IMG/VR virus record: IMGVR_UViG_3300025128_000460
Coordinates: 1-20,197 of that record
DNA length: 20,197 nt
Source: a virus
Direction: 5' to 3' (one strand)
The notes under the pieces were generated by a model. It ran no database searches. It was given only the letters and a program-made list of their open reading frames with translations, and was not told where the DNA came from. Below are positions 7,620 through 14,391 of this stretch, piece by piece. A program made the translations under genes and the position numbers. Within the stretch, counting starts at the first letter, position 1, and every line of letters begins with the position of its first letter.

Positions 7620-8207
7620 ATGGCTACCACAGCAACCCCAATGGGCGCTGAACCAGTAAACACTCTTAGTGCGAGCGGCTCTTACACAGGTAAAGTTCGG
7701 CACATTAAGATTGCCAATGCTTATGGTACAGCAATTTTTTACGGTGATTTCGTTAAGCTAGTTGCCGCTGGTACTTTAGAGAAAGCGGCGGTTACAACTT
7801 CTGTTGTAGCTGGCACTGTCGGTATCTTTGTAGGATGCTCCTACACTGATCCAAGTACTAGTCAGTTAACTTTTAACCAGACTTTCCCGGCTTCTACAGC
7901 AGCAGATGACATTATGGCATATGTTGTTGATGACCCTAAACTTGTATTCCAAATGCAGGGTGATGAGGCTATTGCTCAAACCGGACTTGGAAACAATGTT
8001 TCGGCGGTTAGCACTGCTGGTTCAACCACAATCGGTAGAAGCAAGAACGCTCTTGACGGCGGTTCTATTGCTACTACTAATACTTTACCACTTCGTATCG
8101 TTGAATTTGTAGACGGCCCAACTAGTTCAGTTGGTGATACTTATACAGATTGTTTGGTGACATACTTGCCACTAAGCCATGCATACGAAACCAAGCTAGG
8201 CGTATAA
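7620..8207 (+). CDS. Putative capsid decoration/structural protein
   Basis: The gene has the strongest Shine-Dalgarno sequence in the window, AAAGGAGGT (7607-7614) about 6 nt before the ATG, which suggests very high expression. The 195-aa product is rich in Thr, Ser, Ala and Gly with predicted beta strands and no membrane segment. Blocks such as YGTAIFYGDFVKLVA and GTVGIFVGCSY suggest a small beta-barrel head-decoration or stabilising protein. Placement directly before the major capsid protein, with comparable expression signals, supports a virion role. The decoration function is inference by position and composition. Confidence 0.65.
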   Translation: MATTATPMGAEPVNTLSASGSYTGKVRHIKIANAYGTAIFYGDFVKLVAAGTLEKAAVTTSVVAGTVGIFVGCSYTDPSTSQLTFNQTFPASTAADDIMAYVVDDPKLVFQMQGDEAIAQTGLGNNVSAVSTAGSTTIGRSKNALDGGSIATTNTLPLRIVEFVDGPTSSVGDTYTDCLVTYLPLSHAYETKLGV

Positions 8208-8219
8208 GGAGAATAACGA

Positions 8220-9131
8220 ATGGCTATTTCTAGAGCGCAAATGCTTAAAGAACTCCTGCCGGGACTTAATGCCCTTTTTGGTTTGGAGTATGGAAAATAC
8301 GAAGACGAGCATGAACTCATTTATGAGACAGAAAGCTCCGAGCGTAGTTTTGAAGAGGAAGTGAAGTTGAGCGGCTTTGGTGCTGCTCCTGTGAAAAACG
8401 AAGGTTCTGCAATCTCTTATGATTCAGCGCAAGAAGCTTTCACTGCACGATACAATCACGAAACTATTGCTATGGGATTCGCAATTACGGAAGAAGCGAT
8501 GGAAGATAACTTGTATGACTCACTGTCTGCACGTTATACCAAAGCTCTTGCCCGTGCTATGGCGTATACCAAGCAAGTTAAGTCGGTTAATCCTCTTAAC
8601 AACGGTTTTACGACAGCTTACAGCTCAGGTGACGGTGTTGCTTTGTTCAGCGCTTCTCACCCGCTTGTAAATGGCGGTACGAATGCGAATCGTCCATCGA
8701 CTGGCGCAGACCTTAACGAGACATCATTAGAAAATGCAATCATCTCGATTGCTGCTTTCACTGATGAGCGTGGTTTGTTAATCGCTGCACGGCCTCGTCG
8801 TTTGATTGTTCCGCCCGCTTTGATGTTTACAGCAACTAGATTGCTGGAATCCACTCAACGTGTTGCTACAGCAGACAATGATGTTAACGCTATCCAGAAC
8901 ATGGGAGCTATCCCTGAAGGATACGCGGTAAATCATTACCTGACTGACTCAAATGCATTTTTCATCATTACGGATGTTCCTAATGGTCTGAAGCATTTCG
9001 AGCGTACCGCGCTTGAGACAAGCATGGACGGAGACTTCGATACTGGTAACGTGAGATACAAGGCAAGGGAGCGATACTCTTTTGGAGTAAGTGACCCACT
9101 TGGAATTTACGGTTCACCCGGATCAAGCTAA
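8220..9131 (+). CDS. Major capsid protein (probable HK97 fold)
   Basis: The 303-aa protein is the likely shell subunit. It lies after the scaffold and decoration genes, has a good ribosome site (AAGGAG at 8206-8211, 8 nt from ATG) and is followed by a strong terminator, as highly expressed capsid genes often are. The N-terminal half has a helical arm and an acidic loop (EDEHELIYETESSERSFEEE). The middle carries the long helix LYDSLSARYTKALARAMAYTK. The second half has the pattern RRLIVPPALMFTATRLL followed by beta strands, as in P-domain/A-domain regions of phage capsids. The HK97 fold is expected of all tailed-phage capsids; it is not proven here. Confidence 0.85.
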   Translation: MAISRAQMLKELLPGLNALFGLEYGKYEDEHELIYETESSERSFEEEVKLSGFGAAPVKNEGSAISYDSAQEAFTARYNHETIAMGFAITEEAMEDNLYDSLSARYTKALARAMAYTKQVKSVNPLNNGFTTAYSSGDGVALFSASHPLVNGGTNANRPSTGADLNETSLENAIISIAAFTDERGLLIAARPRRLIVPPALMFTATRLLESTQRVATADNDVNAIQNMGAIPEGYAVNHYLTDSNAFFIITDVPNGLKHFERTALETSMDGDFDTGNVRYKARERYSFGVSDPLGIYGSPGSS

Positions 9132-9138
9132 CGGATAT

Positions 9139-9165
9139 GGGGGTGCTTTGCGCCCCCTTTCTTTC
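9139..9165 (+). terminator. Intrinsic terminator after the capsid gene
   Basis: GGGGGTGC (9139-9146) pairs with GCGCCCCC (9150-9157) as an 8-bp stem with one U-G pair and a 3-nt TTT loop, followed by TTTCTTTC. This is a clear rho-independent terminator 7 bases after the capsid stop. As genes continue on the same strand with no strong promoter behind it, partial read-through that lowers distal expression is likely. Confidence 0.85.
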
Positions 9166-9174
9166 CTGACTAAT

Positions 9175-9190
9175 TGTTCCACATGGAACA
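9175..9190. promoter_or_regulatory. parS-like 16-bp palindrome
   Basis: TGTTCCACATGGAACA has perfect 7-base arms around a central CA. It differs at one position (A for G in the centre) from TGTTCCACGTGGAACA, a form of the bacterial chromosome-partition site parS. It lies between the capsid terminator and the next gene. It could bind a ParB/Noc-like protein or be an operator for a promoter reading into 9220. The palindrome is seen; the binding partner is inference. Confidence 0.45.
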
Positions 9191-9219
9191 TTAGACAATA
9201 GCCAAGACAGGAGACACAC

Positions 9220-9840
9220 ATGGCTAAGACTACTTTTACAGGCCCAGTCCGTTCGGAAAATGGGTTCCAACAAGTTTCTAAGAACACAACTACTGGTGCT
9301 ATTACAGTTACTAGTGGTGACAAAATGGCTACTGAGGCTACCTCAAGTGCTGGTATTGAAGGCACTGCTGCTGTTTATGTAACTCAAGTTAATCGCTTAA
9401 AGAGTGATGTTGACACTAATGTAAATATTGTTAAGACGACAATTATGATCGATCTTACCGATTTGCGAGATGGCGGCACTGCTGGCGACATCATTGGTAA
9501 AGATGGTGATGGAGTTGCGTTTATTGGCCGAGTAACCACTGCTAACCAAGGCGTTGTATTTGGTGTAACTATGACTTGCACAGAGACACCCGCTGGCGGC
9601 GGCACGGATATAGACTTATATTCTGCTACTGAAGGCACTGGTGTTAACGATACAGCCATTGGTGATTTAACTGAAACTCAAATCATTAACGCTGGCGCTG
9701 CTTCCGCAGGAACAATGGTTGCTGGCGGCACTATAGCTGCTGACCAATACTTATACTTAGTGGGTCAAGGAACCGGCCACGCTGCCTATACGGCAGGACG
9801 CTTCCTGATTGAGATCACTGGGTATGACGTAGCTTCGTAG
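9220..9840 (+). CDS. Putative virion structural protein
   Basis: The ATG at 9220 follows AGGAG (9209-9213). The 206-aa product starts MAKTTFTGPVRSENGFQ and is a Thr/Gly/Ala-rich beta protein with no membrane segment, catalytic motif or cysteine cluster. The opening and the composition resemble head-associated structural proteins I recall from marine phages, but no exact role is known. It is the first gene after the capsid terminator, so it is probably made in smaller amounts than the capsid protein. A head-decoration or vertex protein is possible. Confidence 0.65.
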   Translation: MAKTTFTGPVRSENGFQQVSKNTTTGAITVTSGDKMATEATSSAGIEGTAAVYVTQVNRLKSDVDTNVNIVKTTIMIDLTDLRDGGTAGDIIGKDGDGVAFIGRVTTANQGVVFGVTMTCTETPAGGGTDIDLYSATEGTGVNDTAIGDLTETQIINAGAASAGTMVAGGTIAADQYLYLVGQGTGHAAYTAGRFLIEITGYDVAS

Positions 9841-9850
9841 GGAGTAATTT

Positions 9851-10255
9851 ATGGCTGATGCGGTAGCGACTCAAACGATACAGGATGGCGGTAAAAACGC
9901 CATCTTTCGTTTTACAAATGTAAGTGATGGAACTGGCGAGTCTGCTGTTACCAAAATAGATGTGTCTGCTTTGTCTAATGATCCTATGAGCGGCAAAGCC
10001 TGCTCGTCTGTTGTTATTGAAAAGATTTACTACCAAACCATTGGTATGGGCGTAAAGATATTTTTTAATGCATCAACAGATGTTTTGGCATGGCAGTTAG
10101 CCGCTGATTGGTCTGACACTTTGGACTTTTCAGAATTTGGTATACCAGATACTGAGGCAACTGGAACAACAGGTGATATTCAGTTTACAACTGTTGGTCA
10201 TTCTAGTGGTGATGTATATGTAATCGTCATGCAAGTAAGGAAGCGATATGGCTAA
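9851..10255 (+). CDS. Putative structural protein, unknown
   Basis: The ATG follows GGGAG at 9840-9844. The 134-aa product is beta-rich with the blocks KNAIFRFTNVSDGTGES, VVIEKIYYQTIGMGVKIFF and GDVYVIVMQVRKRYG, a pattern fitting a compact beta-sandwich. The gene overlaps the next by 8 bases. There is no signal peptide or membrane segment. It lies in the capsid-to-connector stretch, so a virion component is likely. I do not recognise the family. Confidence 0.65.
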   Translation: MADAVATQTIQDGGKNAIFRFTNVSDGTGESAVTKIDVSALSNDPMSGKACSSVVIEKIYYQTIGMGVKIFFNASTDVLAWQLAADWSDTLDFSEFGIPDTEATGTTGDIQFTTVGHSSGDVYVIVMQVRKRYG

Positions 10256-10535
10256 ACTTGAGATGTTTGTTAATGGTAACTTTGCTGATGGCGAAGAGGT
10301 TTATCAGATTGGCACTAAAAACAAAGATGGTAGCGGTCAGACTGCTGATGGCGAATATGACATTGTTGTTTTTGATCCAATGCGTAAACCTGAAGCTGAG
10401 GCTAAGTTAAAGGAGCTTTTAAAAGGTGCTGACGAGCCAGCAAAGAAAAAAACGGAAACGAAGGCGGCTAAGAAAGATCCAGAGACTAAATCGGCTCCGA
10501 GAAAAAGAAAGGCTTCAGCAAAAGCTAAAGGCTAA
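10248..10535 (+). CDS. Small protein with Lys/Ala-rich basic tail
   Basis: The N-terminal half of this 95-aa protein looks folded (MFVNGNFADGEEVYQIG, EYDIVVFDP). From about residue 63 the rest is a histone H1-like tail of Lys, Ala, Pro and Thr (AKKKTETKAAKKDPETK, APRKRKASAKAKG). It overlaps the preceding gene by 8 bases and shares a base with the next start. The tail should bind DNA or RNA non-specifically, or be packed with the genome. It is the first of four consecutive small basic proteins. The function is not known. Confidence 0.65.
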   Translation: MAKLEMFVNGNFADGEEVYQIGTKNKDGSGQTADGEYDIVVFDPMRKPEAEAKLKELLKGADEPAKKKTETKAAKKDPETKSAPRKRKASAKAKG

Positions 10536-10765
10536 TGGCTAGAAACTACAAAGAAGAGTACAAGCACTTTCACTCAAAGCCAGATCAAAAGAAACGTCGA
10601 GCAGGTAGAAATGCCGCTCGACGTAAGCTTTTGAAGACAGGCGCTGTTAGCAAAGGTGATGGAAAGGATGTTCATCATAAAGACGGTAACGCCTTGAATA
10701 ATAAGAAGAAAAATCTTAAAGTGGTTTCTAAGAAAAAGAACAGAGGTTCTTTGAGAGTCAAGTGA
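10535..10765 (+). CDS. Small basic protein with HNH_3-like motif
   Basis: This 76-aa, strongly basic protein has DVHHKDGNALNNKKKNLKVV at residues 45-64. That matches the His-His, Asn-Asn, Asn-Leu pattern of the HNH_3 family (beta-beta-alpha metal fold, usually a nicking or homing endonuclease). The N-terminal 40 residues are a basic helical stretch (KKRRAGRNAARRKLL). It lacks a long DNA-binding repeat region, so a free-standing homing endonuclease is unlikely. A structural DNA-binding or packaging-linked nuclease is more plausible. It is coupled by 1-4 base overlaps to both neighbours. The motif is seen; nuclease activity is not established. Confidence 0.7.
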   Translation: MARNYKEEYKHFHSKPDQKKRRAGRNAARRKLLKTGAVSKGDGKDVHHKDGNALNNKKKNLKVVSKKKNRGSLRVK

Positions 10766-10950
10766 CGATTTCTAGAGCGCAACAAAAGAAACAAACTTCC
10801 AGCTCGCCCGCCAAGCGTAAAGTGAAAAAGGTGATGGGTGAGTATAAACAGGGAAAGCTTAAATCTAGCTCAGGTAAAAAGGTAACAAGCAAAAAGCAAG
10901 CTGTTGCTATCGCTTTGTCTGAGTCCAGAAAAAAGAAAAGGAAAAAGTAA
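10762..10950 (+). CDS. DUF6496-like small basic protein
   Basis: The start is GTG at 10762, overlapping the previous stop (GTGA). The 62-aa product has VKKVMGEYKQGKLKSSSGKK followed by VTSKKQAVAIALSESRK. From memory this resembles the bacterial and phage DUF6496 family, whose function is unknown. The tail is KKKRKK. Codons 3-7 (ISRAQ) are identical base for base with codons 3-7 of the major capsid protein. It is probably a nucleic-acid-binding virion or assembly accessory. The family match is my recollection, not a computed hit. Confidence 0.65.
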   Translation: MTISRAQQKKQTSSSPAKRKVKKVMGEYKQGKLKSSSGKKVTSKKQAVAIALSESRKKKRKK

Positions 10951-10951
10951 T

Positions 10952-11242
10952 ATGCCAGATAAAATACTTGCGGCTATAAGTCCTGCTTACGGGATTGCTA
11001 CCGGAACCGGCCCTTACAAACATCTTCTCGGAACTCTTGGCCGTGACCATTACGATAAGAAAGCAAATGAAAGAAAAGAAAAAGAAGAAGAAGCGAAAGA
11101 GCTGGCTAAAAAAGACATGATTAGGCGAGGAATAGAATCCGCAGCTTCACACACTACAACCGTTCAGAAAAAAGCTGGCGGTAGAGTTAGGGCTATTGAT
11201 GGCAAGGCTATAAAAGGCAAGACTAGAGGTAGGTTTATCTAG
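10952..11242 (+). CDS. Small protein with charged helix and AGGR...GKTRGR tail
   Basis: ATG 10952 is chosen (AAAGGAAA at 10937-10944 upstream); the open frame extends upstream to a TTG at 10904, but that lies inside the previous gene. In this 96-aa protein a glycine-rich N-terminus (AISPAYGIATGTGPYKHLLG) leads to a highly charged helix (NERKEKEEEAKELAKK). The C-terminus is KKAGGRVRAIDGKAIKGKTR followed by GRFI. This AGG(R/K) plus GKTRGR tail echoes the Gly-Lys motif protein at 2560. No enzyme signature is seen. It is probably a virion-associated or assembly protein of unknown role. Confidence 0.65.
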   Translation: MPDKILAAISPAYGIATGTGPYKHLLGTLGRDHYDKKANERKEKEEEAKELAKKDMIRRGIESAASHTTTVQKKAGGRVRAIDGKAIKGKTRGRFI

Positions 11243-11243
11243 G

Positions 11244-11939
11244 ATGGCTACTAGCGGAACATATGCATTTACATTAGATCTTGGCGATGCCATTGAAGAG
11301 GCTTTTGAAAGGGCTGGGCTTCAGCTTCGAGGCGGCTATGACTATCGTACAGCGAGAAGAAGTATTGATCTGCTAATGCTTGAATGGCAAAACAGAGGAT
11401 TAAACCTGTGGACGGTTCAAGAAGGCAGCCAAGCTCTTACTGCTGGCACTAGCAGATATACTTTGTCTGGTGATGTGCTTGATATTGTAGAAGCATTTAT
11501 AAGAACTGATGCTGATGATGTAAGCAATCAGTTTGACCAAACCCTTAACAGAATGTCTATAAGTCAATACGCTCATCTTTCAAACAAGCTTACTCAAAGC
11601 AAGCCTCTTCAGTATTACGTTGAAAAAGATCCTTCTGCGATTTCTGTGAATCTTTGGCCTTCTCCAGACAGCCAAAAGACTTATACGCTCATTTATTATT
11701 ATATGCAGAGGGTCGAGGATGCCGGTTCTCCTGCCTCCAACAACATGGATGTTCCATCTAGATTCCTTCCTTGCTTGGTTGCCGGTTTGGCTTACAAGCT
11801 AAGTATTAAGTATGGGCCAGACACCAATAGAAGCACTTTCTTAAAAGCAGATTATGAAGAGCAGTGGGTTGAAGCTGCCGATGCCGATAGAGGAAAAGCA
11901 TCTTTGTATATTTCACCGGGAGGCTATGCAACAGTATGA
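11244..11939 (+). CDS. Putative head-tail connector/adaptor
   Basis: This 231-aa protein begins with helices (LGDAIEEAFERAGLQ, RRSIDLLMLEWQNRGLNLW), then beta segments (SRYTLSGDVLDIVEAFIR, SISQYAHLS, PLQYYVEKDPSAISVNLWPSP) and a closing helix with WVEAADADRG. The helix pattern with a terminal LEW, near the start of the tail genes, is like the small adaptor proteins (P22 gp4-like and related podovirus connectors) that dock below the portal. Position after the capsid block and before fibre genes fits. It overlaps the next gene by 4 bases (ATGA). Adaptor identity is inferred from layout and helical pattern. Confidence 0.6.
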   Translation: MATSGTYAFTLDLGDAIEEAFERAGLQLRGGYDYRTARRSIDLLMLEWQNRGLNLWTVQEGSQALTAGTSRYTLSGDVLDIVEAFIRTDADDVSNQFDQTLNRMSISQYAHLSNKLTQSKPLQYYVEKDPSAISVNLWPSPDSQKTYTLIYYYMQRVEDAGSPASNNMDVPSRFLPCLVAGLAYKLSIKYGPDTNRSTFLKADYEEQWVEAADADRGKASLYISPGGYATV

Positions 11940-12280
11940 CAAGCTTTGCTGCTGGAAAATATGCTTTTGGCTACTGTGATCGAACAGGTTTTCGGTACGC
12001 AAAAAAAGACCTTGTTCCTCAGATCGAGAATCAAAGACCGACAGGGCTGTTGGTTGGTAAAGATGTATTAGATGAAGATCAACCGCAATTACAGCTTGGA
12101 AAGATCCGTATGGATGATCCTCAAGCGTTAAGGAATCCGCGACCAGATCAATCTCTTGATGAAAGTAGAAGGCTTTTTGCTTGGAATCCTGTTGGCGGAG
12201 GAGTCACTTCTCTTGGTAGCAGGACGGTTGGTCTTGATATAGAAGCTAAATTAGGAAGAGTAACGGTGACAACAAGCTAA
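11936..12280 (+). CDS. Unknown protein between two adaptor candidates
   Basis: This 114-aa soluble protein shows the distinctive blocks FGYCDRTGFRYAKKDLVPQI, QRPTGLLVGKDVLDEDQPQL and DPQALRNPRPDQSLDESRRL, with a beta-rich end (LDIEAKLGRVTVTTS). It starts at ATGA overlapping the preceding stop and ends sharing a base with the next start. I recall this block order from marine phage tail modules, but it has no known function. A connector or tail-ring accessory is the most reasonable guess from its place between two adaptor candidates. Confidence 0.7.
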   Translation: MTSFAAGKYAFGYCDRTGFRYAKKDLVPQIENQRPTGLLVGKDVLDEDQPQLQLGKIRMDDPQALRNPRPDQSLDESRRLFAWNPVGGGVTSLGSRTVGLDIEAKLGRVTVTTS

Positions 12281-12921
12281 TGGCGTGGACATATACAACA
12301 TTAAAGAGTGCGATTCAGGACTACCTAGAGACAACTGAAACTACGTTTGTCAATAATCTAGGCGTTATTGTTAAGCAAGCTGAAGATAGAATATTAAAAA
12401 CAATACAGCTTCCTGATTTCCGCAAAAACGTTACAGGCACAACTACTGATGGAACCGCTTATCTTAGTATGCCCTCAGATTTCTTGGCTCCGTATTCTCT
12501 TGCTGTAGACAATAGCGGCTACGAATTTCTTTTATTCAAAGATGTCAGTTTTATAAGAGAGGCTTATCCAGTAGGCACGACAGAAGGTGTGCCAAAACAT
12601 TATGCTGTGTTTGACGAAAATAGTTTTATTTTAGGGCCAACGCCTAGCTCAAACTTAACGGCAGAACTTCATTATTTTTATAAGCCAGAGTCTATTACAG
12701 CGTCCGGTGATGGTACTAGTTGGCTTGGAGACAACGCTGAAAGCACATTGCTATATGGTTGCTTGGTCGAGTCATACACCTTTTTGAAGGGTGACCCGGA
12801 TATGCTTAATTTGTATATGTCTAGATATGAGGACGCTCTAGGTAAGCTTAAAATTCTTGGGGAAGGGTATAGTACTACCGATAGTTATAGATCTGGATCA
12901 GTGAGGCAAGCAAGACAATGA
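12280..12921 (+). CDS. Putative second connector/adaptor protein
   Basis: This 213-aa protein opens MAWTYTTLKSAIQDYLETTE, a helix pattern seen in podovirus adaptor proteins, followed by IVKQAEDRILKTIQLPDFR. The middle is beta-rich with LSMPSDFLAPYSLAV and FILGPTPSSNLTAELHYFY. The C-terminal helices include STLLYGCLVESYTFLKG and MSRYEDALGKLKILGEGY. It broadly matches the adaptor family that forms the ring between portal and tail nozzle in phages such as SU10 or T7. It shares a base with the previous stop and overlaps the next gene by 4 bases. Confidence is moderate because no definitive motif exists. Confidence 0.65.
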   Translation: MAWTYTTLKSAIQDYLETTETTFVNNLGVIVKQAEDRILKTIQLPDFRKNVTGTTTDGTAYLSMPSDFLAPYSLAVDNSGYEFLLFKDVSFIREAYPVGTTEGVPKHYAVFDENSFILGPTPSSNLTAELHYFYKPESITASGDGTSWLGDNAESTLLYGCLVESYTFLKGDPDMLNLYMSRYEDALGKLKILGEGYSTTDSYRSGSVRQARQ

Positions 12922-13205
12922 TGGATGTAGGTGTAGGAGAAGTTGGGAATGTTAATGTTGTTACAACTAACAACGCTGGACTCCCTATTGAGCATTGGGC
13001 TGAAAGAGCGACAAATACAATTGTTTCTGTAGGATCAAACAGTCATCCGCTAATCAAAGAACAGGCAGAAGCTTTTAAAGAACAGGTTCGTCATGTGGTT
13101 AAGTACTATATGGATGAGGCTGTAAAGAGCGATAGAACGACTTTAATTGCCGAACTGGAAATGAATAATCAAAAAGACATGGCCGATATTTTAAGGAGAC
13201 TATAA
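12918..13205 (+). CDS. Small helical unknown protein
   Basis: This 95-aa protein is mostly helical after a short flexible start. Blocks include LPIEHWAERATNTIVSVGSN, ALIKEQAEAFKEQ-type helices (HPLIKEQAEAFKEQVRHVV) and the acidic LIAELEMNNQKDMADILRR end. There is no membrane segment. Its ATGA start overlaps the adaptor stop and its own stop shares a base with the next ATG, so it is translated with its neighbours. I recall similar small proteins in podovirus-like tail modules. The function is unknown; head closure or packaging completion is possible. Confidence 0.7.
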   Translation: MMDVGVGEVGNVNVVTTNNAGLPIEHWAERATNTIVSVGSNSHPLIKEQAEAFKEQVRHVVKYYMDEAVKSDRTTLIAELEMNNQKDMADILRRL

Positions 13206-13681
13206 TGGCGATCACCCAAGCTGTGGCGACCTCGTTTAAATCTGAGCTTTTACAGGGAATTCATAATTTCCATAATGGCTCTGGTGGAGGAACGACTACT
13301 ACAACAGGCACAGGCAATACCTTTAAGATTGCTTTGTATACAAGTAGCGCAACGATGTCGGCATCTACTACCGCTTATGCGACTACTAATGAGGTGTCTG
13401 CTACTGGTACGGGCTACACGGCTGGCGGTAATACGCTTACCAATGTAGATCCGACTACTTCAGGAACTACAGCGTTAACAGATTTTTCTGACAGCACTTG
13501 GTCAAGCAGCTCGATTACTGCAAGAGGAGCATTAATTTATAACTCCTCTACTACAGCAGGATCAGCTAACAGGGCAGTAGTTGTATTAGACTTTGGCGCA
13601 GACAAAACTTCAACAAGTGGTGACTTTACTATTGCATTTCCAACACCGGATGCGAGTAACGCTATAATTAGGATTGCGTAA
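13205..13681 (+). CDS. Putative tail/structural beta protein
   Basis: In this 158-aa protein a short N-terminal helix (SFKSELLQGIHNFHNG) is followed by a Thr/Ser/Gly-rich beta domain with the blocks NTFKIALYTSSATMSAST, NEVSATGTGYTAGG, ARGALIYNSST and FTIAFPTPDASNAIIRIA. The FKIALY...GYTAGG pattern is familiar from phage tail-associated structural proteins. It precedes the repeat protein and the fibre, so it is probably part of the tail or the fibre attachment. No catalytic motif is visible. Confidence 0.7.
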   Translation: MAITQAVATSFKSELLQGIHNFHNGSGGGTTTTTGTGNTFKIALYTSSATMSASTTAYATTNEVSATGTGYTAGGNTLTNVDPTTSGTTALTDFSDSTWSSSSITARGALIYNSSTTAGSANRAVVVLDFGADKTSTSGDFTIAFPTPDASNAIIRIA

Positions 13682-13689
13682 GGCATAAT

Positions 13690-14391
13690 GTGGCAGATGT
13701 CAAAGTTGCATTTGATGGATGGAATTCGTCCTCTCACGGATGGGGCGATGGAACGTGGGGCAATGGGTCTGCATTCCCGGCTAGTACAACGTCTGTCGGC
13801 TCTGTCTCGGTCAGCGCGGATGCAAATGTTACGCTTACTGGCAACTCGGCAACAGTCTCTGTCGGCTCAGTATCTGTATCCGCTGATGCGAATGTCTCTC
13901 CTTCTGGTAATTCTGTTACTGGGAGCGTTGGTTCGGTTAGTGTCTCGGGTACGGCAAATGTATCACCAAGCGGAAACGCGGCTACAGCATCCGTTGGATC
14001 GGTTTCGGTATCGGCTGATGCAAATGTATCGCCAAGTGGTAATGCGGGTACAGTTGGGCTGGGATCGGTTACAGTTACAGGGACAGCGACAGTATCCCCT
14101 ACAGGAAGTTCTGCAACGGTATCTGTTGGCAGCGTTACGGCGATTACAAGCAATACGATTCCTGTCACCAGTACAGAGCTTGTCGCGTCTACAGCAAGCG
14201 TTAGTATCAACGGTGACTCGATTGTTGGAGTCACAGGAAATTCGGTCACGGTTTCAACAACAACTCCCCTTGTCTGGAGCTTGGTTGACGACAGTCAAAC
14301 AGCAAGCTGGTCAGGGGTTAGCACAAGTCAAACACCAAACTGGACGGCTATTGACGACAGTCAAACGCCTAATTGGAAAGAGGTAGCATAA
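13690..14391 (+). CDS. Tandem-repeat structural protein (22-aa and 11-aa repeats)
   Basis: The 233-aa product has a Trp/Gly-rich start (DGWNSSSHGWGDGTWGNG), five 22-residue units beginning VGSV(S/T)V, a degenerate sixth unit, and three 11-residue W...DSQTPN units at the end. The GTG start at 13690 overlaps an ATG at 13688 that opens a different, equally long frame. The GTG frame is the real one because repeat copies differ mostly at its third codon positions while the amino acids stay fixed. AAGG at 13680-13683 is the ribosome site. Probably a beta-rich tail or fibre-linking protein. Function is inferred only from position before the fibre. Confidence 0.7.
   Translation: MADVKVAFDGWNSSSHGWGDGTWGNGSAFPASTTSVGSVSVSADANVTLTGNSATVSVGSVSVSADANVSPSGNSVTGSVGSVSVSGTANVSPSGNAATASVGSVSVSADANVSPSGNAGTVGLGSVTVTGTATVSPTGSSATVSVGSVTAITSNTIPVTSTELVASTASVSINGDSIVGVTGNSVTVSTTTPLVWSLVDDSQTASWSGVSTSQTPNWTAIDDSQTPNWKEVA
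13795..14124 (+). repeat. Five 66-bp in-frame tandem repeats
   Basis: Units start at 13795, 13861, 13927, 13993 and 14059, each encoding 22 residues of the form VGSVSVSADANVSPSGNxxT. A sixth, degenerate copy begins at 14125. The fifth unit is more diverged (LGSVTVTGTATV). Repeat length is exact, so the array arose by tandem duplication. Its differences are largely synonymous. Confidence 0.85.
14275..14373 (+). repeat. Three 33-bp tandem repeats encoding a Trp motif
   Basis: Units at 14275, 14308 and 14341 each encode 11 residues beginning with Trp and containing SQT, ending before a fourth Trp at 14374. Each unit contains AGTCAAAC. Regular Trp spacing suggests a small beta-solenoid or interaction tail at the C-terminus of the 13690 protein. 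Confidence 0.8.

Noticed and set aside
10535-10765. Free-standing HNH homing endonuclease
   Set aside because: The protein is only 76 aa, is coupled to structural genes on both sides and does not interrupt another gene, so a mobile endonuclease is unlikely.
13688-14386. A 232-codon + strand frame starting at ATG 13688
   Set aside because: It is a shadow of the repeat gene in the +1 frame. Copy differences fall on third positions of the GTG 13690 frame, and the product has no coherent repeats or domain.
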